A stretch of 64,000 nucleotides of DNA, taken from positions 372,001 through 436,000 of the forward strand of contig JABCPU010000011.1 of the NCBI GenBank assembly GCA_016800925.1, read 5' to 3'. Below the pieces are notes generated by a model that saw only the letters and a program-made list of their open reading frames with translations, was not told the DNA's origin and ran no database searches. Position 1 is the stretch's first letter, and each line of letters begins with the position of its first letter. The translations under genes and the position numbers were made by a program. Shown piece by piece: positions 23,701 to 36,700 of this stretch. The DNA is from Suillus spraguei. Lineage: Eukaryota; Basidiomycota; Agaricomycetes; Boletales; Suillaceae.

Positions 23701-26700
23701 TTGTAATACATACTACAATATTCAAATAAATTAAATTAGCCCATCTCATTCGTGGCCATCCACTCTCTGAGTCTAAGCACTATATGAACTTCCTACCCGC
23801 TCGGCTGACATGGACCCAAATTCTATGTCATTCCCCATCCACGCCACTTTCACGCAACATCTCCCATATCCGTCACATCTTCGTGATGGTTATAGCCGGC
23901 TGACTCGTTGGTTGTGTATTACCACTCATTTCTGCCCACTCACCTCAGATTCCTCCCAAATTCTTGCTCCATCGCTGAAACCCTATAGCATACTCATGTC
24001 GAGAGCATCAATCAGTTCAAAACGTAGCCGAAGGCGATCGAAAGATAGTAGCAGAGATGGTGTCCACCTTGACAAGCAACCTCCTCCGGAGATGGATACC
24101 ATACGATCCGTTGATGAGTGAGTTGCAACTTTCCTGGAATTTCAGGGCCCTATTTGACAGCAACGCAGTAAGGAGAAAAATTGTAAACCTTTGGTGGACA
24201 AGTCTTCATCAGCCATGTCAGCATCTCTGCTACAATGCCTTTGCGCACTCCTTACACAAATTGCAGCTCAAATTCTGAGCCTCCCCAGCCATCAGAACCT
24301 CACGTACAGAAAGATACCGTCGATGATTCACCAAAAGGCGCCTTAACTGCGTAAGTCCCACTGAGTCGCAATCTCGAACATACTCATAAAGTTGCCTTAG
24401 CAAGGCGGAAAAGATTGTAGAGCAGGAGGTCCAACCAACTCCAAGTGAAATGTGAGCGGCCAAATGAGCCACAGGGCCACAACTGAAGACACTGTCCCTG
24501 CAGAGTGGATGTCATGAGCAAGTATTGGACGTTCTCAAGGACTCAACAATTGCCTCGAAGACCGGCAAGGACAACCGCTCTCGTTTCTGGGCGGCACATA
24601 AAAGAGTCGCTGGCGAACACGACGACGAGTTCCTTGAACGATACTACAATGATATGGACATCGTGTTAGTCTTTGTGAGTTTTGCATGCTCGCATTTACC
24701 TTGCGTTGGAATTGAAATATTGACGTCGATCAGTCTGGCCTATTCTCCGCAGTCAGCTCGGCTTTTATTGTGGCCATGGAGTCGAATCTTAGTCCAGACC
24801 CCAACATCACCACGCATGCCCTTCTCACGCAGCTTGTCCTAATCGGACTCGGCAACTTCACTGCAGCTGGGTCTACACCCGTAGCACCAGCATCCACGTG
24901 GTCGCCCTCTATAGCCAGCATAAGGACCCAATCCGTTGCATATGCAAGCTTGTCCTTCAGTTTACTGGCTGCTTTCGGGGCTGTGCTAGGCAAACAGTGG
25001 CTCGGGTACTACAAGTCGCACAGATACGGCCGTGGCTCGGAGGAGGAACGAGCGAAGCGCAGACAGGAGAGGTTCGACGGTATTGTCACATGGTATTTTG
25101 ATGCTGTCGTGCAATCATTCCCGATCCTACTCCAGTTCTCTCTTTTTCTCTTTGGAATTGCCCTCAGCGCCAATATGTGGTACGAGCAGCACACGATTGC
25201 CTGGGTGATCATTGCAACCACGGTCTTCGGGTTTTTGTTTTATTCCCTGACGGTGATGGCAGCTTTGGTATCTCCCGCGTGTCCATTTCAGACGCCAGTA
25301 TCGACGATATTGCGCATGTTGCGCGTTGATAGTGAGATCATTTGCAAGTTCTGCTCATTTTTAGTCTGAGTCAGAACTGCAGAGGTCCTGCGTCCTATGG
25401 TCAAATCGACCTCCCGGTATCTTCAGCAGCTAGTAATGCCGGTGCACGGTAAGTTCCGTTTTCTTAAGCATGCACAAATTTTGACTGTTTCTTGCCAGTG
25501 CTACAACTAGTGTTAAATTCCCTGTTCTACTATCTAACCTATGTCATATATTGGATATCAAAACTATCAGGTAACGTTCTTTGGCAGTACCGCATAGTAC
25601 ACCTAGCGCTCATATCATTCCAGACTCGGCGTTTATGGCCTACTCATTTGTGTGGCGGTGTCTCCAGCTGTTATTCAGCGCCTCTCAGCATCTTCTACAC
25701 TGGCGGCGCTCTTCGACGAGGGACGTTGACCCTGAAGCACAAGGCCCTGACCAGAACTTGGACATTGTAACCACGAATCAAGACCCCCTTAAGCTTAAGC
25801 TGCCGGATACTCCCACCAGTGACCTCGAAGCACCTAGCATCATGTGGCTGATTGAGACATCAACAGATCCTGAAGTATTTTACGCTGCTGCTAGCCTTGT
25901 TCCTGATGTTGACTGGCCACTGGATCTTGATGTCTCAGACACGCTACATCAACTGTATGATGTTTACACAACCTGCTTGGACATCCAAAAACAAATCATA
26001 CCATCGTTGGAGGAGAAGGCATCAGCCTGTACAAAGGCTCTTTGTCACCTGTACTGCCACCGTATTTTTCAGGGACGTCCCGCCTATAGACTTAGTGACA
26101 AGGGAAGCATCGACTACTATGTGTTTAAACAGATGTTGGGGAGGACAAAAGTCGATGACAATGTGCTTGTTGCGACAACCATGCTGTTTGTTGCGAAATA
26201 TAAACAACCCTACTGGTGGTTGTCTTCACCGAAGTTTGGGGCTCATCCCGACTCTGTGCCACTTCTCAAGTGGCTGTCTCGCACTCTTCCGTTCCACTAT
26301 GTTACAGGGAAAGTGAATGAAGACGTACAAGAACTCGCCATGACAGTGATTTCAAAGCTACTATGCTCATCTTCCTCTCTGTCGCCTCAAATCATAGCTA
26401 ATTGCACCCTTCTTGCTTGTGTCATGGTCGGGGTTCAATTTGACAAGAAGGACATCGTTCGAGTCGATAAAAGGTGCTGTTGACTCATTTGATGGTTCTT
26501 CTGCTATTTTTAACGAAGAGGTTGTGTAGTCCCGCTCTGCGTCAACTTATTGAGTCTCTTTGGACGCAGCTGCTGAAAGTCTGTTCACTGGATGGACGTG
26601 ATCTCGACGAAGACATCACAGGAGATGTTCGCCGAGCGTGGAACCTCCTTGACATCTTCTGTCATATACTCGCACTTGGTCTGCCTTATCCAGTATTGCC

Positions 26701-27740
26701 GAAACCAATGTGGATACTGGGTGTATGCGGGAAAATTTATTCACGGGCAAGGTCATTCCAACACACAGATCAGGATTCATCGGCAGCGCTGCGAAAAGCA
26801 CGGCGCTTCAGGTTGGCCAGTGATACCAATCAATCCATGTTTGTAGACCCTGCAGACCCTGCCTGGTTGTGGGAGCATCAAATCTCGTGGCGATGCAATT
26901 CCCACTCGTCAGAAGACTTTGACTGGCTAGTGGACTACCTTGGCGATGTTTGTTCCAGTGACCACAAGACAGCAGGCGACATCCTTGTACTACTGAGTAG
27001 TATGCGAGTGGGCTGCAGCCCCGCCAAACAACATCTGTTCATCGAGGCGCTCATTGCCTGCATGAGCAGCAGCATGCCTCCCCGTTTACGTCATGCTGCC
27101 CTTCGCGCTGCCCACAGTTCCCAAGAAGTCTTGGCTTCCATCGACATCGTTGGTCATGCGGACATGGTTTTGACCAATTTGTCCCTGGCTATCCTTACCG
27201 CAGTTTGTCCGCAACCAGGTGCAACAGCCACCGATTATGGTCCTGACCGCTCCTTCTATTATGAGCGCGACTTGTGCTATCTCGAATTGATATTTGCCCT
27301 GGCAAGGAATTCTTGCTGGCGCCCCCATTTACATTGCCAAACAGACCGTGCCATTAGGATACTTGCATTGCGCCACGGTGCACGCAGCCGGCATACATTC
27401 TACCTCGTCAGTTTCTTCCTCCGAATGTCATCTGAAGAGGCATCCGCCACATCACTCAGCTCTATCACGGAGCAGCAGTGGTGGGACATGATGAGCCAGG
27501 CATGGTATTTTGCTGAATTCGTACTCAACAACACACAGTGCGTCGAATTCCTTCCCGTTCTTGTAGAAAGAACAAAAAAGTACATGCATGTCGCTCCACA
27601 AGATGATCTCTGGCAGCTCATCAAAGATGTGGATGGTCTTATTGAAAGGCCAGAACTGAAGCAGAGGGAAGGAGTTACTGATGCTGTGAAGGTGTTGAGA
27701 AGTATAGCCAACGATATGCTTGCGAAGTAGTTATCGAGTG
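23700..27740. repeat. Segmental duplication, right copy
   Basis: This is the tandem partner of 18560-22300. The stretch from MSR-T/A-SI-SSK at the start codon to the C-terminus aligns in order, with nearly identical blocks such as the DUF6535 loop GSEEERAKRRQERFDGIVTW. Confidence 0.85.
23996..27730 (+). CDS. DUF6535 domain membrane protein (right tandem copy)
   Basis: The start at 23996 (MSRASISSKRSRRRS) gives a basic N-terminus. Exons around 24285-24355 and 24405-24450 (donor GTAAGTCC, acceptor CCTTAG) supply a Ser/Pro/Asp-rich stretch. The next exon (LDVLKDSTIASKTGKDNRSRF) joins by an intron at 24675-24733 to the DUF6535 domain, with four to five hydrophobic spans. It then runs through introns near 25334-25372 and 25449-25499 into a long helical, Leu-rich C-terminal region, crossing one more intron near 26475-26530 and ending at 27730. 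No catalytic motif is seen. It looks complete, although the exons between 25370 and 25580 are uncertain. The family is poorly characterised; membrane location is inferred from the spans. Confidence 0.8.
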
Positions 27741-27836
27741 GGAAATACTACATTATTTGTCCCTTATTGTCACAAGCGCATGCATATCCCCATTGAAGTG
27801 GGACAATATGACGCTCCAAAAGGAACTTTAATAAAT

Positions 27837-27937
27837 TGCGCGATACGGCATCAAGTGCGCGATACACAACATTGAGTGCGCGATACACAACATCGAGTGC
27901 GTGATACACAACATCAAGTGCGCGATACGGAATTTCG
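27837..27937. repeat. 21-bp minisatellite, about 4.5 copies
   Basis: The unit TGCGCGATACACAACATCGAG is repeated with small changes. The first and last units are 19-base variants carrying GATACGG. Confidence 0.9.
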
Positions 27938-28039
27938 ACAGGCGACCAAGCTCAAATGATTTTTAAGGCCTGGCCAGTAGTAGTAATGGGGCATTATTAT
28001 CAAGAGAGTGCACCATACAAAGAGTGAGTTTGGTCAGGT

Positions 28040-28310
28040 AGCAAGGTATAGCTCCATAGTATGGTACTGAAAAGCGCTGAGTAGAGGAGGAAATGAGATT
28101 GAATAGTTATATTTTTATCAATAAAGCAATCTTCAGACCAGGGATCAATACGAGGGGGTAGAGTCCAGTAGTAAGGGTATGGGCCATAAATGCTCCGTAG
28201 TATGTTACTAGAAAAGATACTAAATAGAAGAGTGCACGAGAGATTAGACAGTAATATTCACGTCACCAATAAAATAATCTTCAGACGAGGGATCAATACA
28301 AGGGGGGCAG
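28040..28310. repeat. Two direct copies of a ~135-bp unit
   Basis: The segments at about 28045-28165 and 28185-28310 share the order agctccatagtatgg..., ataaagcaatcttcagacc, agggatcaatac, aggggg. The identity is imperfect. No gene is seen. Confidence 0.65.
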
Positions 28311-29059
28311 ATAGGGCTATCAGGGTCGCGGACACTACGCAAGATGATATCAGATGGTTGAGGCGCTACAAAGTCAAGCGGCTGGCAACACGACAATGTT
28401 GAACGCTGGGAGAATAAAAGATGCGTCGAAAGTATGTCGATAGTGGCGAAGTGCGACCCAGCCTTAGAAAAAGAGCCAGTCGATGACTTGAGGTGTATTT
28501 TGCGAGGTCTGTGGCACCAGAGACAGTCGTCGAATAATGATAATGTTTTGGGAGCTTGTTGATATCCGCATTAGAACTTTATATAAGAAACTAAATTGCA
28601 GACGAGAGAGAAAAGTTGCAGTGAAAATTACATAGAATGAGAGACGGGGGACGAGTGCACTGTGGAGTTACCTAATATAGTAACTCCGCTAGCGTAGTGG
28701 TATCGGAGTCAAACGAAAAAGTGACTACATACTACTACATTGACCGGTTGATTTCCAGCATGGACTCCTAGTCTGATGGCCGATATTATGCAGATGGACG
28801 CCTGATGTTCTCAAAATACCAATATTGCCATAATTCAACTACTGGAGCTGGAGCTTAGCGACATTTACGTTTGCAAAGATGCACATGTCTATGCTGTTTG
28901 CCAGCGGCGTTCCTCACTCGAACCAATACAACTTCTCTCGCTCGCACTGACGTATAATGTCAAATAATTCTTGCCGCATGCTTTTGAGCAACTCATTTCA
29001 GCTCGCATCAACAATATCTCTGACGAGGAATGTCACGCTATTAGGTCTGTTGTGTGAAA
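28311..29059. other. No recognisable gene
   Basis: Only short frames are present. It lies outside the CACTA-like terminus at 29060. Confidence 0.5.
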
Positions 29060-30960
29060 CACTACATCAGGAAAAAACCAAAATGGTGGGAGTACTAGTG
29101 ACAGTTACATAGTCCTACATAGCTACAGTAGTGATATATAGTCAACCGAGTTACTCTATAGTCCTATGTAGCCAAAGTGAGGGCTATGCAGAGCTACCAG
29201 AGGTGCTGCGAGTGACTTGTAGTGCAGTAGCGACAGTAGCAGATTGTATCACGGAGCAGTGTAGTACTAAGTAATAGCAAAAATACAAAAAGTATCTAAG
29301 TCAATGAATGTATTCAGATAAAAATCAGTTGCCAACTCATAGGCGTTTGCGCTTGTCCACCCGGGGTTGATGGATTGTCCCATCCTTGGTATTAGGTGAC
29401 ATGGACGAAGAATTTCGTCGACATGAATCACGGCTGCGTTTTGATGCAGTGGTCGAGTCGAACGAGATACCTGAAGCAGGCCAGAGAAGGGGTCTGGCTC
29501 CCTGAATGGCGTGAACCATTCAATGTAAGCCAAAGCTCGAGAATACGTCCCGAACTGACGAGGCAGTGTGAAAATGACACGGACTTGTGCCACTTGTGCG
29601 CCTACAGCCTCCATATGAATTTTGCAACGGCTAAATAGTAACAAACACTTACCATCTAATGTCTGTATATTTGTGGTCCAACCGCCATTGTTGATCAGCG
29701 CCATATCGAATTTGGCAGGGGATCCTGGCTTCCGGCCAGGACCAGGAGGTACTTCGGGTGTTGCTCTGATGCGCCATCGCCGTGGTGATTCACCTACCTG
29801 CGGATCCGGAAGAGCGCCAATGACAACTTGCCGGAAAACGTCAAAACGATCTTGTGGACCAGGGACAATGCGATTTTTTGGTATATGCTTGTGTAAGAAG
29901 AGTTTGAGGGCTAGGAGAAATGAGACTGCGCCATGTGCAGTGATGAGCTGCTGAACGGATGTCCGAGGGTGCGCAGGAGCCTTGGCGAGAACATGGAGTA
30001 CACATTGCCCAATGACAGGAGGTGCTTTGGCGGGGGCAGTGCAAGACTCAAATTGCAAGTCTTCCATCTCGGAATCCGAGCCTGAATCAATGTTGTGATC
30101 ATGGTCAGCATGACCGGCTATGGTGGCCGACTGAGACTGCACAGACAGCCATTCAAGATAGGAATTGCGCAAGAACATGGCTTCCTGGTGTTGAAGCCAC
30201 AGAGCCATCTGTTCCTCGTAATCCCACTTATTGCTAGCCCGATAGGCTTCCTTAGCGAAGTCAATATGGAGGCGCTCCGGAAGTTCGGTGTTGAAACCGT
30301 CAGTGGTACCATACAACAAGATTGATTGGACGTAGTGTGAGAGTTGATGTAGTTTAGGAATATTAAGATGTTCACGAACTTCAAGTTCGTGCAGAATATC
30401 CTTGTTTGCATGAAATACTGCAAGAGCGTTCTCCAGATATTCGAGGGTGTCAGATGTGTGTGTTCGGAGCTGTGCGAAGTAAGAAAAATCTAAGATAGCT
30501 CATGCGACTACCAGCACTTGACTGGCAAATGAAAATTGATTATGTTAGCACAAAGTTCAAGCCATAACCTTGGGACAGCGCCGGCCAGTAACCCTATGAA
30601 AACATGTTGCATTTGTTTGTGTTCCGTGCCTGTCCATTGTTTTACTGCTGATATTCCTTTTTTGAAGTGCCAAAGACCTGGATAGTCCGTATTGCCTTGA
30701 AGCGTGCATCCATCTCAGCTTCGCCAACAATTTCAAGACACCATTTCACCAAGTGATCTTTGAAGACACCCTTGTGGAGCTGGTGTAGGAGGTCAGGTGT
30801 AAAAGCAAGGAATATGTCTGTGTGCAGGAGATTGGCCCAGAAAGGACTGTAGATGGTGCGTAATCCAAAGTCTTTGAATTCAGTTGGATGTTGACCCTTT
30901 TTTCACTTCTCTAAATCAGGAAATTACACATTCCTTGACTGCCTTATGCGACTTATTTAC
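29060..30960 (-). mobile_element. Plavaka-type (CMC/CACTA-like) DNA transposon relic
   Basis: The left end reads inward CACTACATCAGG, matching the CACTA start of this superfamily. It is followed by several subterminal repeats around CTACATAG / CCTATGTAG (29105-29175). A minus-strand transposase remnant fills the rest. The right side fades into AT-rich DNA near 30960-31100 and no matching right end is found, so the element is truncated. Confidence 0.75.
29267..30880 (-). pseudogene. Plavaka transposase, truncated and frameshifted
   Basis: Reading the minus strand, the hallmark blocks of Agaricomycete Plavaka transposases occur in order. [19 protein letters not shown] lies near 30760-30800, [15 protein letters not shown] near 30650, an HYVQSI block near 30330, and LYGTTDGFNTELPERLHIDF followed by AYRASNKWDYEEQM at 30319-30210. 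The last block runs in one open frame of 350 residues to the stop at 29267. A frame shift separates the first and second blocks near 30690. An intron interrupts the region near 30480-30560, and the whole N-terminal half is missing. It cannot make an active enzyme as it stands. Confidence 0.8.
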
Positions 30961-32642
30961 ACTTACTCTTGGTGAATTGAATCTACTGTCCAATTTCAAT
31001 GTGAATGATTCAAAAAAAAATTAATATATATACATTTTATTATTCCACTCAAAAAATAAAATATAATGATTAAAAAAAAGTTTTATAATGATTAATATTA
31101 GCATTTAAAATTTATTTCTTGAAGATCTCTTTTATCAACTGGGGGTCCCATTGTAGCGAGAAAAGTCATGCTGACTGTCAAAACCCCGTTTTCGACAAGC
31201 TCTCATTAATGTCTGCGGTGGAAACCAAAGGATTTCCTTATAGCGATGAAATAGCCTTTTCACTCTGCTAAGGTGGAACTTTCTTCTCCCGTGAACCCTT
31301 ACCAGATCCTTGTGCCGATGCCCTCATGTCTCGTCCTATTCCATCTAGAATCCATTGGTGCGTATTTACCTCGCTTCCGCCATTACTAAACCTATGGCAG
31401 GATTTACCTTACATCTCAAGGGGCCGCTGCACACTGTGCGCCTCTTTATTAAGTACCCCGTTTATTTTCTTTCTCACTACCGGACTTGCATAGTTATCTA
31501 TACGTGCTCGCATATGTTAAAAAGGACTGAACATACATACCGTTACTTTTACTTCCCGTTACATTCCTTCACTAGGACTTAGTATCTGAAACGCTCGCTA
31601 GTCACAATCTATTTGCCTTTGAACTCTTCTCCGTTGAACTTCACTCATTGATTTAACTGCCGGTGACTTTACCGCTTGAAGTACCACGCAACTTTCGACT
31701 TCGCTACTCGTAACGGACTGCGGCCAGTGATCTTGCTGGGTTGTTTTCTCTCTCATCTGCATTCCCGCTCATATGGAAGTTGCCGCTACCGCTACCGCAC
31801 TGCTGGTAGTAATAACATTTTCGTCTTGCCCAAGTAACTTTGTTCTTGCTCTCGCTAGCTAACCATTGCAGCTATCCTTACCGGTGTGTACTGCTGACAC
31901 CGCGCTAGTACCACCAATATACGCTACTGCCGCTAACCTCGGAAGTTGGAATCCTCGTTGCCATATTAGTACTTCATTGTTTCCTTTGCACTAACTTTGA
32001 AGGAATTGCTTCTATTTGCAGTCCTCTTGGGTTGAACATCTCACTCACACCTTCAGTAGGATTAATGCTGCACTTATACTTAGGCCAGTGCTAGTTTCTT
32101 CATTTCAATTGGAACCCACCACGAGGGGACCATAGAAGCACTAAATCTGGAATGCACTACCCGCACACTTCGAGACAATGAGACTTGGTCTCAGGTCTAT
32201 TCACCTAGCTGAAGAAGATTTCTTCACGCCAAAGATTAACAACAACACGGAGATTTTAGCGTCTAGCTGCTGATCTAGCACAGATGAAGCCACCATCCTT
32301 CGAGAACTTATTGCTGACGAATTGTCTAGCGACCAAGGGGAAACACCGAAAGGCAAACAACTACCGGGAGCTTTCGAACCAGAAGAATTACAGATACCGT
32401 TCATTACCATTGACTCACCTCCCAAGGGATCACCCTTGACATCAGTCCGTGACCTCTACCCTTCGCCAAATGAGGAAACTCTTGCTCCTCCTTCGCCTTG
32501 ACAGCACATCGCTACAGTACTGCCAACGCCACCTGCTATTCACCATCACACCACTATCCATGCTCACGCTACCGTTCCACTGATGCTTACACCGCAATCG
32601 TTAGTCATACTGCAACCGCAAGCTAAATCCTGACCACCAATC
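30961..32642. other. AT-rich spacer, then a possible retrotransposon leader
   Basis: 30961-31110 is extremely AT-rich. 31140-32640 has no gene. Its position before the gag fragment suggests it could be the LTR and leader of that element, but no paired LTR is visible. Confidence 0.4.
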
Positions 32643-32848
32643 ATGACAACTCCATTCCGCATGCCACTAAGGGGCACAGACGCCACACCTAAATTTGATG
32701 GCACCCCAGCACGCCTTTTGCTGTTTTTCGAGGACGTAGAACTCTTAGGTGCTCATGCCAACTTGACCGGCGAGCACCTGATTAAGGCAGCACTGAGATA
32801 CGCGCCTATTGATGACTCTGAGACATGGGAGATACTCGACGAAGCCAG
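32643..32848 (+). pseudogene. Ty3/gypsy-type Gag fragment
   Basis: The frame starting MTTPFRMPLRGTDATPKFDG resembles the Gag start of basidiomycete gypsy elements, in which a short MPLRG/F-G leader precedes a helical capsid region. It breaks off after about 70 residues, where Tc1/mariner sequence begins. No protease, reverse transcriptase or integrase follows. Confidence 0.6.
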
Positions 32849-33400
32849 TCCACATATTACAGTGAACTATCTCCATATTATACGAGTGAGCTAGGGAATG
32901 GTTTGAAGAACATAACATCAATGTTCTTGACTGGCCAGCACAGTCTCCTGATGTCAATGTCATTGAACATCTCTGGGGAACACTCAAGAAAAAGCTTCAA
33001 GCCTATGAAAACCCCCTAAAGGAGTATGGGAGCTTTGGGAGAGAGTAGCAGTGGAATGGGGGAAGATCACAGCTGAGGATTGCCAGAAATTAATTGAGAG
33101 TATGCCTAGAAGGATAGAGGCAGTAATTAAAGCCAAGGGAGGTCATACAAAATACTAGAATACCTGGTTATTACTGTAAAATACTTGAGTCAAAAAACTG
33201 TCCGCATGAGTCACCATTTTGTGAGCCTTGTATCTCCACCATATCTCCACCGATTCCCACGGTGTAGTGCTCAAATGAAAGCCCTGAAGCCATACTACAA
33301 TGTGGTATAAGCATGTTTTTGAGGCATTTGTTTGTTCTCACACAATATTATAGATAGTGAAAAATGCCAAAACATGCGGACAGTTTTTTGAGCCACTGTA
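32849..33400 (+). mobile_element. Tc1/mariner element, 5'-truncated, with right terminal repeat
   Basis: The C-terminal part of a DDE transposase is readable: HNINVLDWPAQSPDVNVIEH, then LWGTLKKKL. A one-base shift near 33020 leads into WELWERVAVEWGKITAEDC and on to a stop near 33157. The family signature WPAQSPDLNPIEHLW is nearly intact. The right end (33373-33398) reads inward CAGTGGCTCAAAAAACTGTCC, followed by TA, the Tc1 target. An inverted copy of the inner 22 bases lies at 33187-33208. The 5' half is missing and was replaced by, or joined to, the gypsy Gag fragment. Confidence 0.8.
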
Positions 33401-33600
33401 CATATACGGGTGGGCCGAGGGGAGAGAATATTACATATACGGGTAGGCCGACGTGGGGTGTATTACATAGATGGGTGGGCTGAGGGTGCAGTAAAATATT
33501 TATTGCATAGACGGGTGGGCCGACATGGGGGAATTTTACATAGACGGGTGGGCCGAGGTAAAATATATTACATATACGGGTGGGCCTAGATATGTATCAT
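33400..33600. repeat. Minisatellite with core TACATATACGGGTGGGCCGA
   Basis: Six copies of a 20-base core occur, separated by 10-30 variable bases. It begins directly at the Tc1 terminus. Confidence 0.85.
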
Positions 33601-33739
33601 AAAGATGTACAGCTGATGTAGCCACCAGAGAATCAAACACATAGGATACATGCACCCTATGAGTGCATATACCTACCATCAACCACCAAAATCTAAACCC
33701 TGAAGCACGAAAACCTGAATTCATCATGTCTGACATTCA

Positions 33740-36700
33740 TCGATAATTGAGGTGCCGGGTGCCAGGTGCCAAGTCCCGAATCCAGGAACTCGAAACTGGA
33801 GATTCAAACTAGAGATTTCCTGAATTCCGGATACCCGGACACCCGAAACACAACACACAAGGTGAAAGATTTAAAGTCCATGTGTGGAGTCATCTAGTGC
33901 CGAGTGCTGGGTGCAGGTGCAGAGTACCGAAACTAGAAACTAGAAACTCGAGATTTGAGACAAAACAGACATCTACCAAAAATGTGTGGATCAAAGTTTT
34001 GTTGTTGCCTGACATGTGTCTGAGTCCCAAGGACCGAACCCCAAAATTGTAGACTACCAGATTTCGGGATTCGGGGTTCGGCACTCGAGATTCAAGATTT
34101 GAGATGAAAAAGATATCTACCAAAAATGTGTGGATCAAAGTCATTTTATTGCCTAACATTGTTTTTGGTCTCAAGTGCAAAAGCCCGAGTACCGAACCGC
34201 GAACCCCTAAATAGTAGACTACCAGATTTCGGAGTTCGGAGTTCAGCACTTAGAATGTGTGGATCAATAGGTGTCTATTGCCTCACATTGTTCTGAGTCC
34301 CGAGTCCTGAGTGCTGGGTGCCGGGGTTCAGGGTTCAGCACTGACAATATGTTGCTCAAGATCTTTCACATTATGAGTACCAAGTCCCGAGTCCCGAGTG
34401 CTGGGTGCCGGAGTTCGGGGTTCGGCACATAAAATATGTGGATCGAGGTCTTTCACATTGTTTTGACTGCCGAACCCTGAGCTCCGGCACTCGGGGTTCG
34501 GCACTCAACATGTGTAAATCAATATCTTTGTATTGCCTCACATAGTTGTAACTCGCAGGTGGCGGGGTTTGGGGTTCGGTATTCAAATATGTGGATCGAT
34601 ATCATTCACATTGTTATGAGTACCAAGTCCCGAGTCCCGATTGCCGGGTGCCGGAGTTCGGGGTTCAGCACATAAAATATGTGGATTGAGGTCTTTCACA
34701 TTGTTTTGAGTGCCGAACCCCGAGCTCCGGCACCCGGCAGTTAGCACAATGTGAGGCAATACCATGATATTGATTTACACATGTTGAGTGCCGAACCCTG
34801 AGCTCCGGCACCCGGGAGTTAGCACAATGTGAGGCAATACCATGATATTAATTTACACATGTTGAGTGCCGAACCCCGAGTGCCGGAGCTCGGGGTTCGG
34901 CAGAACTCCGGCACTCAGGACTTGGGACTTCTGAGCTCTGGCACCTGGGAGTTAGCACAATGTGAGGCAATACCATGATATTGATTTACACAAGTTGAGT
35001 GCCGATCCCCGAGTGCCGGGTGCCGGAGCTCGGGGTTCAGCACTCAACATGTGTAAATCAATATTATGGTATTGCCTCACATTGTGCTAACTCCCGGGTG
35101 CCGGAGCTCGGAAGTCCTGAGTCCCGAGTGCCGGAGTTCGGGGTTCGGCACATAAAATATGTGGATCGAGGTCTTTCACATTGTTTTGACTGCCGAACCC
35201 CGAGCTCTGGCACTCGGGACTCGGGACTTCCGAGCTCCGGCACCTGGGAGTTAGCACAATGTGAGGCAATACCATAATATTGATTTACACATGTTGAGTG
35301 CTGAACCCCAAGTGCCGGAGCTTGGGGTTCAGCAGTCAAAACAATGTGAAAGACCTCGATCCACATATTTTATGTGCCGAACCCCGAACTCCGGCACTTG
35401 GGACTCGGCACTCGGGGATCAGCACTCAACTTGTGTAAATCAATATCATGGTATTGCCTCACATTGTGCTAACTCCTGGGTGCCGGAGCTCGGAAGTCCC
35501 GAGTGCCGGAGTTCGGGGTTCGGCACATAAAATATGTGGATCGAGGTCTTTCACATTGTTTTGACTGCCAAACCCCTCACATGGTAACCTGGCACTCAGT
35601 GATCGTAATTTGGGACTCAACTTTGTATTGCCTCACATGGTTCTAACTCACGGGTGGCGGTGTTTGGGGTTCGGTGTTAAAATATGTGGATCGATATCTG
35701 TCTCATTGTTATGAGTACCAAGTCCCGAGTCCCAAGTGTCGGGTGCCGGAGTTCGGGGTTCGGCATTCAACATGTGTACATCAATATCTTTGTATTGACT
35801 CACATTGTTCTCACTCCCGGGTGCTGGGGTTCGGGGTTGGGTGGTTAAATATGTGGACCGATATCTTTCACATGGTTATGAGTCCCGAGTCCAGATTCCC
35901 AACTGCCGGGTGCCGAAGTTCAGGGTTCGGCACTCCACATGTGTAAATCAATATCTTTGTATTGCCTCACATATTTCTAACTCCTGGGTGCCGGGGTTTG
36001 GGGTTCGGTGATAGAATATGTGCATTGACATCTTTCACATTGTTATAAGTTCCAAGGCCCGAGTCCCGAGTGCCGGGTGCCGGAGTTCAGGGTTCGGCAC
36101 TCAACATGTGTAAATCAATATCTGTGTATTGCCTCACATTGTTCTAACTCCTGGGTGCCGGAGTTCAGGGTTCAGCACATAAAATATGTGGATCGATATC
36201 TTTCACATTGTTATGAGTCCCGAATCCTGATCCCTGAGTGCCGGGTGCCGGAGTTTGGGGTTTGGCACTCAACATGTGTAAATCAATATCTTTGGATTGC
36301 CTCACATTGTTCTAACTCCCAGGTGCTGGGGTTCGGGGTTCGGTGTTAAAATATGTGGATCAATATCTCTCACATTGTTATGAGGCCTGAGTCCCGATTC
36401 CCAACTGCCAGGTGCCGGAGTTCAGGGTTTGGTGTCTAAATATGTGCATCGATATCTTTCACATTGTTATGAGTCCCAAGGCCCGAGTCCCAAGTGCCGG
36501 GTGCCAGAGTTTGGGGTTCAGCACTCAATATGTGTGAATCAATATCTCTGTATTGCCTCACATTGTTCTAAGTCCCGGGTGCCAGGGGTTGGGGTTCAGC
36601 ACTTAAAATATGTAGATCAATATTTTTCACATGGTGATGAGTCCCGAGTCCCAGGTGCCGGCGTTCGGGGTTCGGCACTTAAGATGTATGGATTGATATG

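Noticed and set aside
27837..27937. CRISPR-like array of 21-base repeats
   Set aside because: Units are contiguous without spacers and the genome is eukaryotic; it is a minisatellite.
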